A DNA stretch of 5,199 nt from Jatrophihabitans sp. (GCA_025966255.1 JAOPVG010000422.1:1-5199); one strand, 5' to 3'; counted from the stretch's first letter, positions 1-5,199 are shown. Notes: a model not told the origin generated them from the sequence alone. A program made the numbers and translations.

Positions 1-101
1 TCCAGCGCCTCCCGGGCCGGCGATACGTCGTCGCTGCGGGATACGTCAGGCGCGGCGGTGGGTTCAACGTCCGCTGCGGATAGCGGCTCTGCGGAAGACA
101 A
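1..101 (-). CDS. Possible 5' end of an unidentified minus-strand gene (partial)
   Basis: The frame reading leftwards from a TTG at 99-101 is open to the window edge and gives 33 complete codons. The peptide begins M-S-S-A-E-P-L and is rich in Ala, Asp, Ser and Pro, like the disordered N-terminus of many actinobacterial proteins. A GGAG lies 5 nt upstream of the TTG, a good ribosome-binding spacing. About 24 of 33 codons end in G or C, which is compatible with coding but lower than in the neighbouring genes. In mycobacteria the gene after the HAD phosphatase is a short conserved protein (Rv1693) and then tlyA. The visible residues do not resemble a TlyA N-terminus, so the short-protein option is more likely, but this rests on position only. 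The stretch could also be non-coding. Confidence 0.35.
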   Translation of the reverse strand, partial: MSSAEPLSAADVEPTAAPDVSRSDDVSPAREAL

Positions 102-331
102 TCCAGCTCCGATCCCGATCGTTGCGATGGTTCTCGAACCGCTGGATCGATGTCGGGTCGACCCACAGCAATCGCCTCGATATGCACGGCTGCGGCCGAC
201 CCACGACCTCGCTCCAGCGCCTCAGACCGTACTCCGCAGAGGCCTGCGGTAGCGTCGCTGAGTCTGCTCCCCGCCGGTCGGGAAGCGCATTGCCGCCAAC
301 GCGACACGCGATCGACCAACGGAGGGCGACC
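102..331. other. Intergenic region, probably divergent promoters
   Basis: These 230 bases lie between the possible minus-strand gene at the left edge and the plus-strand SCP2 gene. Open frames cross it on both strands, but none has a recognisable product. The region should hold the SCP2 promoter and, if the left-edge gene is real, its promoter too. An imperfect palindrome, GGTTC-TC-GAACC, lies at 129-140, and an 11-base word (TCCAGCGCCTC) at 213-223 also occurs at 1-11. I see no convincing -35/-10 pair. Confidence 0.4.
321..326 (+). promoter_or_regulatory. Ribosome binding site of the SCP2 gene
   Basis: GGAGGG lies 5 nt before the GTG at 332-334. This near-perfect Shine-Dalgarno site decides the start: the same frame is open further upstream to an ATG at 122, but the upstream peptide is basic, unstructured and outside the SCP2 fold. 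Confidence 0.75.
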
Positions 332-667
332 GTGGCATCTGTCCAGGAGTGCGAAGTCGCATTGCACGGACTCGCCGCCAAACTGGCCCACAACGACCCC
401 GGCCGCCGCAGTGCCGGATTCGACCGCACGCTCAGCTGCACGCTGCGCGACCTGAAGATCACCTTCGCCGGGAAACTGCACGATGGAAAGCTCACCGGAA
501 TCGGGCAGGTGACCAAGCCGACGGCTCAGATTCGGCTGGACATGACCAGCGACGACCTGCTGAGCCTCGTGGACGGCAACCTGAACCTCGCATCGGCGTG
601 GGCCACGGGACGCGTCAAGGTTCAGGCCGGCGTCATGGACATGATCAAACTTCGGTCCCTCTTCTGA
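332..667 (+). CDS. SCP2 sterol-binding domain protein
   Basis: A 111-residue single-domain protein of the SCP2 (sterol carrier protein 2-like) family. These are small alpha/beta proteins with a hydrophobic tunnel that binds sterols, fatty acyl chains or other lipids. The physiological ligand in actinobacteria is generally unknown, and no enzymatic activity is implied. Visible family features are the strand-rich centre (LKITFAGKLHDGKLTGIGQV, residues 41-60), the MTSDDLLSLVDG segment (71-82) and the C-terminal LASAWATGRVKVQAG...DMIKLRSLF helix region (86-111), where the SAWATGRVKV motif is characteristic. The GTG start is chosen for its strong ribosome-binding site and because the domain fills the protein from there. 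There is no signal peptide or membrane segment, so it should be cytoplasmic. It converges on the HAD phosphatase gene with 51 bp between stop codons. A role in lipid handling beside a phospholipid-recycling phosphatase is suggestive only. Confidence 0.85.
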   Translation: MASVQECEVALHGLAAKLAHNDPGRRSAGFDRTLSCTLRDLKITFAGKLHDGKLTGIGQVTKPTAQIRLDMTSDDLLSLVDGNLNLASAWATGRVKVQAGVMDMIKLRSLF

Positions 668-672
668 GCGCA

Positions 673-688
673 CGTCCGACCGCGGACG
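673..688. terminator. Weak hairpin between convergent genes
   Basis: CGTCCG (673-678) and CGGACG (683-688) form a 6-bp stem with a 4-nt loop, 5 nt after the SCP2 stop. It is followed on the plus strand by a run of C rather than T, so it is not a classical intrinsic terminator. It may be a weak termination or mRNA-end structure, or chance in GC-rich DNA. Confidence 0.25.
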
Positions 689-697
689 CTGCCCCCC

Positions 698-726
698 CGG
701 TGTCGTCAGCCGGTGTCGTCAGCCGG
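698..726. repeat. 13-bp tandem duplication at the HAD gene 3' end
   Basis: CGGTGTCGTCAGC occurs twice back to back (698-710 and 711-723), followed by a further CGG. The second copy contains the HAD gene stop codon (719-721 on the minus strand), so the first copy lies just past the gene. It is probably a replication-slippage duplication. Confidence 0.8.
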
Positions 727-1849
727 CCTTCAGCCCCAGTCGGGTCAACACAGCTGCCGCGGCACCGTCCCCGTCGCCGGGCGCGGCCCGAACTGCGCGG
801 GACGCCGTCTGACTGCCATCATCCGGACGCTCCCACTGTGCGGCACACAGGGCCCGCAACGCGTCCAGCGCATCGTTGTCGGAGCCGCCCCCGCCGGCTG
901 AGTCGCCCTCGGACGCACTCGCTCCCGCCTCGCCCGACGTGCGCGACAGCTCGAGACCACCGTCCGTGCGCACTACGGTCCACGCGCCACACGATGCGCC
1001 GTCGTCACCGATCAGCGGTTCCGGGTGCTCGACCAGCAGCCCCCGCACATCCGCGGCCAGGTACGTCGGACGCAACTGCGCGCGGGCGGCCAGCAGTTCA
1101 GCCGGCCGGGTCACCCCGGAGAACACGAGCAGGCTCGGACACCCGACGGCGTTCGCTCCCTCGATGTCGGTGTCCAGGCGATCGCCGACGACGATCGGAC
1201 GCTGCGCCTTCGTCCGAAGCAACGTCTCGCGATGCATGGTGGGGTCAGGCTTACCGGTGACCACCGGTTCGGCGCCGGTCGCATGCCGCAACGCGGCGAC
1301 GAGCGAACCGTTGCCCGGCAGCGGCCCACGCGGCGACGGCACAGTCGGATCCGCGTTGGTGGCCACCCAGAGCACTCCGCGGTTGATGGCTACGGCGCCT
1401 TCGGCCAGCATTCGCCAGTTCAGATCCGGCGAGTACCCCTGCACGACGGCGTCGACCTCGCCGCGAGCGTCCGCGACCGGGGTCAGCCCACGCTCCCGCA
1501 GCGCTTCCTCGAGACCGGTCGTCCCGACGACGAGGACGCGTGCACCGGCCGGGAGGCGGTCCCCGAGAAAGCGGGCGGCGGCCTGCGACGATGTGATGAC
1601 CTCGTCCGGGGCCGCGTCGATGCCGAGATCCGTCAGATGATCGGCGACGACCTTGGGCGGACGCGCGGCATTGTTCGTGACAAACGCCAGCCGCATCCCA
1701 TGCTCTCGGGCCGCCTGGAGGGCCTCCGGCGCTCCAGGTACCGCTGCCTCGCCGATGTACACGACGCCGTCGAGGTCCAACAGCGCCACGTCGTAGAGCT
1801 CCGCCGGCGGACGGTCCGATCCGCGCAGCGACGAGCTCACGGGTCGCAT
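719..1849 (-). CDS. HAD-IIA phosphatase, probable glycerol-3-phosphate phosphatase (Rv1692-like)
   Basis: A 376-residue cytoplasmic phosphatase of HAD subfamily IIA (NagD/PNP type). All catalytic motifs are present: motif I DLDGV (Asp25 nucleophile, Asp27 acid/base), motif II VTNN with Thr58, the motif III lysine in VTGKPDP (Lys199), and motif IV GDRLDTDI (Asp222, Asp227) for Mg2+. The cap lies between motifs II and III, and the LPGNGSLVAAL and LWVATNADPT segments closely match my recollection of M. tuberculosis Rv1692. That enzyme dephosphorylates glycerol 3-phosphate during glycerophospholipid polar-head recycling, so the substrate here is inferred from similarity. About 100 C-terminal residues (277-376) follow the HAD core. 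They should correspond to the GNAT-like C-terminal region of that enzyme and contain an inserted Gly/Ser/Asp-rich linker. Start choice: the ATG at 1847-1849 puts motif I near residue 25. The frame extends upstream to an ATG at 1888 and a GTG at 1897, but both overlap the divergent DUF1015 start. No good ribosome-binding site precedes the chosen start, so it may be off by several codons. Confidence 0.9.
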   Translation of the reverse strand: MRPVSSSLRGSDRPPAELYDVALLDLDGVVYIGEAAVPGAPEALQAAREHGMRLAFVTNNAARPPKVVADHLTDLGIDAAPDEVITSSQAAARFLGDRLPAGARVLVVGTTGLEEALRERGLTPVADARGEVDAVVQGYSPDLNWRMLAEGAVAINRGVLWVATNADPTVPSPRGPLPGNGSLVAALRHATGAEPVVTGKPDPTMHRETLLRTKAQRPIVVGDRLDTDIEGANAVGCPSLLVFSGVTRPAELLAARAQLRPTYLAADVRGLLVEHPEPLIGDDGASCGAWTVVRTDGGLELSRTSGEAGASASEGDSAGGGGSDNDALDALRALCAAQWERPDDGSQTASRAVRAAPGDGDGAAAAVLTRLGLKAG

Positions 1850-1851
1850 GA

Positions 1852-1878
1852 TTGCACGGGTGCCGGCCTGCGTACGAT
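1852..1878 (+). promoter_or_regulatory. Candidate leaderless promoter of the DUF1015 gene
   Basis: TACGAT at 1873-1878 fits the TANNNT form of the actinobacterial -10 element. It ends 8 nt before the ATG at 1887, so transcription would begin at or within a base or two of the start codon. A TTGCAC at 1852-1857 could be a -35 element, though the 15-nt spacer is short. No Shine-Dalgarno sequence precedes the ATG, which agrees with a leaderless mRNA of the kind common in this order. Confidence 0.4.
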
Positions 1879-1886
1879 CGCCGAAC

Positions 1887-3179
1887 ATGAGCGCCACACC
1901 TGATCACGGACCCGGGACCCCCGGCCGGAGGTCCCGGGGTCTGTCCCTCGAGCCGTTTCGGGCGCTGCGACCGCGGGTCGACGGGGTGCGGCTGGGGCGC
2001 CTGCTCTCGCCGCCCTATGACGTCATTGACGCCGGCCTTCGACGGCAACTTCTCGATTCGGATCCGGCAAATGCGGTGAGCGTTATCCTTCCCGACCCGA
2101 CGCCCGAGGGCTACGCGGACGCGGCGGCCCACCTCCAGGAGTGGGTGAGCGGCGGGCTCTACGCCGTCGACGAGACGCCGGCGCTCTACGTCTACGAGAT
2201 GCGCGATGAGGCGGGACAGGCGACGCGTGGGCTTCTGGGCGCGGTCGAACTGCGTGATCCGGCCGACGGCGTGATCCTCCCGCACGAAAACACGATGGCC
2301 GGTCCAGTCGCGGACCGCCTCGAGGTCATGATCGCTACCGACGCCGACCTCGAGCCCATCTACCTCGTTTACGACGGCGGCGGCGCGGCGTCCGAGCTCG
2401 TCCGCAGCGTCGACCGTGACGCCCCTGTCGCCGAAGCGACGACACCAGACGGCATTACGCACCGGCTGTGGTCGGTGACGGACGTCGAGGCCCTGCAGGC
2501 CGTTGCCGATGACCTCGCAACGAGACGGGCCCTCATCGCCGACGGACACCACCGCTACGCGACCTACCGTGAGCGCCAGCGCCTTCGGGCGGAGATTGAT
2601 GGGTCGGGGCCCTGGAACCGCGGCCTGGCCCTGGTCGTCGATTCGTCGGAATACGGCCCGCAAGTGCACGCGATTCACCGGTTCGTCCCTGGGCTTTCGC
2701 TCGCGGACGCGATCGAGCGCCTGAGCGAATTGGCCGAGACGACAGATACGTCGACCGATCCCACCGATGCGCTTGCCGCGGCTGCGGATGTTTCCGGCTT
2801 TGCCGCCGTGCTGACCGACGGAAAACAGGCGGTGCTGGTGACCGACCCGGCCGGTTCGCTGGCCGCGGCTGCGAGCCGACCAGGCGATGTACCGGCGCTG
2901 AGCGATCTCGACGTCACCGTCGTGCACCGGGGCATGGTCGAGCGGGTCTGGGCATTGCCGGACGACGTGGACACAGTCGGCTACGCGCACAGTGCACCCG
3001 AGGCGATAGCGGCGGCGACTAGTCGCGACGGTGTCGCGATCCTGCTGCGTCCGACGCCCGTTGCCGCGGTGACTGCAGTAGCCGCGGCCGGGGCGCGGAT
3101 GCCACGGAAATCGACCCTGTTCACGCCGAAGCCGGCGTCCGGGCTCGTGCTGCGCCGACTCGCCGACCAGTCCGGGTGA
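1887..3179 (+). CDS. DUF1015 family protein
   Basis: A 430-residue protein of the DUF1015 family, which has no established biochemical function. Conserved family signatures are visible in order: LSPPYDVI (residues 40-47), the LPHENTM region (131-137), IADGHHRYATY (217-227), and C-terminal MPRKSTLFTPKPASGLVLRR (405-424). The length is normal for the family. The clustered His/Asp/Arg residues at 218-224 and Lys/Ser/Thr at 408-410 look like a ligand or catalytic site, but that is inference. Residues 280-335 are a variable Ala/Thr/Asp-rich stretch. There is no signal peptide or membrane span, so it is probably cytoplasmic. The ATG at 1887 is preferred over a GTG at 1848, because the latter would add a basic peptide and overlap the divergent HAD gene, and because a -10-like element sits just upstream of the ATG. 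It diverges from the HAD gene with 37 bp between start codons. Its last 59 bp overlap the 3' end of the convergent ssb-like gene. Confidence 0.9.
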   Translation: MSATPDHGPGTPGRRSRGLSLEPFRALRPRVDGVRLGRLLSPPYDVIDAGLRRQLLDSDPANAVSVILPDPTPEGYADAAAHLQEWVSGGLYAVDETPALYVYEMRDEAGQATRGLLGAVELRDPADGVILPHENTMAGPVADRLEVMIATDADLEPIYLVYDGGGAASELVRSVDRDAPVAEATTPDGITHRLWSVTDVEALQAVADDLATRRALIADGHHRYATYRERQRLRAEIDGSGPWNRGLALVVDSSEYGPQVHAIHRFVPGLSLADAIERLSELAETTDTSTDPTDALAAAADVSGFAAVLTDGKQAVLVTDPAGSLAAAASRPGDVPALSDLDVTVVHRGMVERVWALPDDVDTVGYAHSAPEAIAAATSRDGVAILLRPTPVAAVTAVAAAGARMPRKSTLFTPKPASGLVLRRLADQSG

Positions 3180-3498
3180 GGCGTACCGACTCCGCCGTCA
3201 CGGCATAGCGGCTCGCGGGTCCGGCAGGGCTGCGCCAGAAGCGCCGGTGCAGACTGCCCGTCACCTCCACCTCGTCACCTGGTTCGGCGCGTTCCAGCGT
3301 CCGCCGAACGCGCTTCCGGACGGTTGTGCATTCCAGGCTGTCGACGCGCACCCGGTCACCGGACGGCCGCGACACGGTGAGGCGGAATACGGTCAGGACG
3401 TCGCCGCTCGGCAGGTCCTTGTCCACTGGCACATCGGCGAGGCGGCCCCGAAGGAACACGTGGTTGTCCGACTCGCAGGATTCGTCGTTATCGGTCAT
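3121..3498 (-). CDS. Short single-stranded DNA-binding protein paralogue (OB fold)
   Basis: A 125-residue protein with the SSB/OB-fold pattern: NHVFLRGRLADVPV (12-25, strand 1), DVLTVFRLTVSRP (33-45), VDSLECTTVRKRVRRTLER (52-70), GDEVEVTGSLHRRFW (74-88) and SRYAVTAESVRLTR (96-109). It should bind single-stranded DNA. It is shorter than the housekeeping SSB (usually about 160-180 residues in this order) and lacks both the Gly-rich linker and the acidic C-terminal tip that recruits partner proteins. Its tail (110-125) is instead basic, with six Arg. This points to an accessory paralogue, not the replicative SSB. The ATG at 3496-3498 gives a natural N-terminus, and no Shine-Dalgarno is seen. Residues ~107-125 are encoded in the antisense overlap with DUF1015. 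The gene follows the TPR gene on the same strand after 136 bp that include a terminator-like hairpin, so it probably has its own promoter. The name SSB-like is secure; the biological role is not. Confidence 0.85.
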   Translation of the reverse strand: MTDNDESCESDNHVFLRGRLADVPVDKDLPSGDVLTVFRLTVSRPSGDRVRVDSLECTTVRKRVRRTLERAEPGDEVEVTGSLHRRFWRSPAGPASRYAVTAESVRLTRTGRRVGAARARTPASA

Positions 3499-3504
3499 GC
3501 GGCC

Positions 3505-3510
3505 ATATTG
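3505..3510 (-). promoter_or_regulatory. Possible -10 element of the ssb-like gene
   Basis: Read on the minus strand this is CAATAT, 6 nt before the ATG, in an AT-rich patch that stands out from its GC-rich surroundings. It keeps the key A and final T of a -10 element, and the spacing would give an almost leaderless transcript. No clear -35 was found. Confidence 0.25.
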
Positions 3511-3591
3511 CGGCCACCGCGTCCGCGGCGGTTTCAGCCCGGAAGATCTGTGGACGACGCAACCGCCTGTGGATGCGGACTGCCGAAAGTG

Positions 3592-3621
3592 TCGGGGTCG
3601 TGTGCGGGCCGCCGACCCCGA
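3592..3621 (-). terminator. Terminator-like hairpin after the TPR gene
   Basis: TCGGGGTCG and CGACCCCGA form a perfect 9-bp GC-rich stem with a 12-nt loop, 13 nt beyond the TPR stop codon. On the minus strand the stem is followed by CACTTTC, a short T run, so it is at best a modest intrinsic terminator. Confidence 0.5.
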
Positions 3622-3634
3622 TCACCGGCGATGG

Positions 3635-5020
3635 TCAGAGCAGCGCGTCGATCCGCTCGACCGCGTCGAGCTCACCCTCCGGGTCCACCGCCGCTGACGC
3701 CGCGAACCAGCTCGCAGCATCCTCCAGCTTTCCGGCCGCCTCGAGCGCATCGGCGTAGGCGTACCAAAGGCGGGCCGAACCGGGTCGAGGACGGTCGCGG
3801 TCCAGTCCACCGCGGGACAGCACTGCCAGAGCTGCGTCGAGCTGGCCCAGGTCACGGCGGGCACCGGCCACGACGATGAACAACTCGATCCGGGTCTCCA
3901 CGTCGAGTCTGGACACCTCGGGGTCGTTCAGGAGGCGCACCGCTTGGCCGGGGCGACCGAGCGCGCGTTCGCAGTCGGCGAGAAGCGGGAGGTTCCGCGG
4001 GTCTCCGGTAATGCGACGCGCGGTCCGCAATTCGGTGAGCGCCTCAGCCCATTCGCCGGCGTGATAGGCGGCGATGCCGACGGCCTCGCGCACTGCACCG
4101 ACGCGAGCGGCCCGCGCCCGGGCGGCTTGCGCGTGTGCAAGGGCCCGCTTCGGATCGGTGTCCAGCAATTCGCCGGCCACGACGAGGTAGCGCGACACCG
4201 CATCGGCGTTGGGCTTGGTCAGGGAGCGTAGCTCGGCCCGGACATCGCGGTCGAGCAGCGTCGGGTCGGCATCCTCCGGCACCGGCGGAAGCCCGGCCTC
4301 GGCGCCCGGGTCCCGCTCGACTCGCGGTGGACGCGCGTTGGGCCGGACATCGCGCCGCGGGTATTTCGAGCCCACTGGATCGGGTGCCGACGAGCCGCGC
4401 CCCCGGGAGTCATCAGACCCACGGCGGTCTCGGGGGCCTCTTCGATAGTCACTGGAACGTGACGCAGGTGGTCGGCCAGTACGCCGCTCGTCGCTGCGCG
4501 GCGACGAACCTCGGGCCGGCGCCCCGCGGCGATCAGGAGCCGATCGCGGGTCACGACTGTCGTATCGCTCACGGGAACCACGGGCACTGTCGCGACCAGG
4601 ACCACCCGAGCGATCGGTGCCACCTGATCGAGCCGGGGCTCCGCGACCGGAACGACTGTCACCACCGCCCTCTGGTCCACGCCGTGACGCGGAGCGCGCA
4701 CCACCCACGTCCGAACCGCTGTCGGCCCGGGGTCCACCCTCGCGCTGGCTACGGCCCCGCGATGGCTCACTTGAGCGTCGAGTGGGTGCACCGGAGGTGC
4801 GTGGCGCGCTGCCCGTGCCGCGCGGGTGCGGCGAACCACCCGTCCGCTGATTGCTATTGGCGTCGGAGGGCGCACTGCTTCGGCCCGATCCGCGCTGCGG
4901 AGCCTTCGAGTCCCGGCCTCCGCCAGCGCCACGCGCGCCGCCAGTGGATCGTGACCCGTCCCGGCCGGAACTGCCTTGAACGCGGCGTTCTCCGTCGGAC
5001 GCTGACTTAACGAAATCCAT
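3635..5020 (-). CDS. TPR-like protein with long Arg/Ser/Gly-rich disordered N-terminus (Rv1691-like C-terminal half)
   Basis: A 461-residue protein in two parts. Residues 1-243 are low complexity: Arg, Ser, Gly, Asp and Pro dominate, with many RG, SR and RSG pieces and no Leu, Ile, Cys or Trp. This is a disordered, strongly basic region of a type often found in RNA-binding proteins. From about residue 244 (GLPPVPEDADPTLLDRDVRA) the chain becomes helical, with paired-helix repeats of TPR character: AVSRYLVVAGELLDTDPKRALAHAQAA (274-300), AVGIAAYHAGEWAEALTELRTA (313-334), LPLLADCERALGRPGQAVRLL (344-364), the ...GARRDLGQLDAALAVLS repeat (386-402) and LWYAYADALEAAGKLEDAASWF (418-439). TPRs are protein-protein interaction scaffolds, and no enzymatic activity is visible. 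The C-terminal half resembles M. tuberculosis Rv1691, the gene before the HAD phosphatase. The ATG is the only Met, 12 nt after the rRNA terminator hairpin, with AGGG directly abutting it. The start is therefore uncertain: GTG codons within the disordered region are alternatives. The function is unknown. Confidence 0.8.
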   Translation of the reverse strand: MDFVKSASDGERRVQGSSGRDGSRSTGGARGAGGGRDSKAPQRGSGRSSAPSDANSNQRTGGSPHPRGTGSAPRTSGAPTRRSSEPSRGRSQREGGPRADSGSDVGGARSASRRGPEGGGDSRSGRGAPARSGGTDRSGGPGRDSARGSRERYDSRDPRSAPDRRGAPARGSSPRSDERRTGRPPASRSSDYRRGPRDRRGSDDSRGRGSSAPDPVGSKYPRRDVRPNARPPRVERDPGAEAGLPPVPEDADPTLLDRDVRAELRSLTKPNADAVSRYLVVAGELLDTDPKRALAHAQAARARAARVGAVREAVGIAAYHAGEWAEALTELRTARRITGDPRNLPLLADCERALGRPGQAVRLLNDPEVSRLDVETRIELFIVVAGARRDLGQLDAALAVLSRGGLDRDRPRPGSARLWYAYADALEAAGKLEDAASWFAASAAVDPEGELDAVERIDALL

Positions 5021-5032
5021 CCCTAGACAAAT

Positions 5033-5072
5033 GCAACGAGGGTCGTCCGGTAAACCGAACGACCCTCGTTGC
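5033..5072 (-). terminator. Intrinsic terminator of the rRNA operon
   Basis: A 40-nt hairpin follows 5S rRNA. GCAACGAGGGTCGT pairs perfectly with ACGACCCTCGTTGC over 14 bp, then a U-G wobble and three more pairs (CGG/CCG) close a UUUA tetraloop. On the minus strand it is followed by ATTTGTC, a short T-rich tail. Its place about 10 nt beyond the 5S 3' end and its strength identify it as the end of the rRNA operon. Confidence 0.88.
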
Positions 5073-5082
5073 GAAAATGTGT

Positions 5083-5199
5083 CCGGCGACGTCCTACTCT
5101 CCCACGCAGTGGCCCGCGCAGTACCATCGGCGCTGAGAGGCTTAGCTTCCGGGTTCGGGATGGGACCGGGCGTTTCCCTCTCGCTATGGTCGCCGAAAC
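5083..5199 (-). rRNA. rrf: 5S ribosomal RNA
   Basis: The minus strand reads GTTTCGGCGACCATAGCG..., contains the conserved CCCATCCCGAACCCGGAAGC and AAGCCTCTCAGCGCCGATGG blocks, and ends GGGAGAGTAGGACGTCGCC. This is a canonical actinobacterial 5S rRNA, the large-subunit RNA that binds L5, L18 and L25. The 5' CGGCGA pairs with the 3' TCGCCG to form helix I, so the gene appears complete or within a base or two of complete at the window edge. The 3' end could be 5081-5083. The rest of the operon (23S, 16S) should lie beyond the right edge on the same strand. Confidence 0.95.

Noticed and set aside
129..140. GGTTCTCGAACC palindrome as a LexA (SOS) box
   Set aside because: The half-sites are in the opposite order from the actinobacterial box (CGAAC-N4-GTTCG) and the spacer is wrong.
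64..516. Minus-strand open frame of 150 codons
   Set aside because: It is antisense to the SCP2 gene, basic, and without recognisable features or a ribosome-binding site.
349..1260. Plus-strand open frame of 303 codons
   Set aside because: It is Arg/Pro/His-rich shadow sequence overlapping the SCP2 gene in another frame and running antisense through the HAD gene.
1025..1903. Plus-strand open frame of 292 codons
   Set aside because: It lies entirely antisense to the HAD phosphatase, whose catalytic motifs are intact. No family features are seen in this frame.
1251..2990. Minus-strand open frame of 579 codons across DUF1015 and part of the HAD gene
   Set aside because: It is antisense to a well-supported DUF1015 gene, encodes an Arg/Val/Gly-rich sequence with no recognisable fold, and is the kind of long shadow frame expected in GC-rich coding DNA.
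3247..3879. Plus-strand open frame of 210 codons
   Set aside because: It is antisense to the ssb-like gene and the TPR 3' end, Pro/Arg-rich, with no fold or conserved motif.
4135..5010. Plus-strand open frame of 291 codons and overlapping minus-strand frame at 4219-4932
   Set aside because: Both are shadows of the repetitive Arg/Ser/Gly codons of the TPR protein N-terminus. The minus frame of 3635-5020 is preferred because it runs into a clear TPR domain.

Overview
The window is high-GC actinobacterial DNA, most likely from the order Mycobacteriales (a Gordonia-, Williamsia- or Rhodococcus-like organism). The 5S rRNA sequence is actinobacterial. The minus-strand TPR protein and HAD phosphatase resemble, from memory, M. 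tuberculosis Rv1691 and Rv1692, which sit between tyrS and tlyA. The genus is an inference, since no database search could be run.

Layout, from the right edge leftwards along the minus strand: the 3' end of an rRNA operon (5S rRNA, ~5083-5199) is followed by a strong intrinsic terminator (5033-5072). Only 12 nt further is the start of a 461-residue protein (3635-5020) with a long Arg/Ser/Gly-rich disordered N-terminus and a TPR-like C-terminal half. A terminator-like hairpin follows it. Next is a short single-stranded DNA-binding protein paralogue (3121-3498), whose 3' end overlaps by 59 bp the end of a convergent plus-strand DUF1015 gene (1887-3179). Divergent from DUF1015 is a minus-strand HAD-IIA phosphatase (719-1849), probably a glycerol-3-phosphate phosphatase. 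It converges with a small plus-strand SCP2-like sterol/lipid-binding protein gene (332-667). A possible minus-strand gene, seen only as its first ~33 codons, runs off the left edge.

The minus-strand genes look like a conserved mycobacterial-type neighbourhood (TPR then HAD) interrupted by two plus-strand genes (DUF1015 and SCP2), so the strands alternate and most junctions are tight. Plausible roles are: phospholipid head-group recycling (HAD), lipid binding (SCP2), DNA binding (SSB), possible RNA or protein scaffolding (IDR-TPR), and unknown (DUF1015). Nothing links them into one pathway. No mobile element, CRISPR array or tRNA was seen. The window is mostly ordinary chromosomal core. Its most interesting points are the rRNA-terminator/TPR-gene junction, the extreme composition of the TPR protein N-terminus, and the tail-to-tail overlap involving an SSB that lacks the usual acidic tip.
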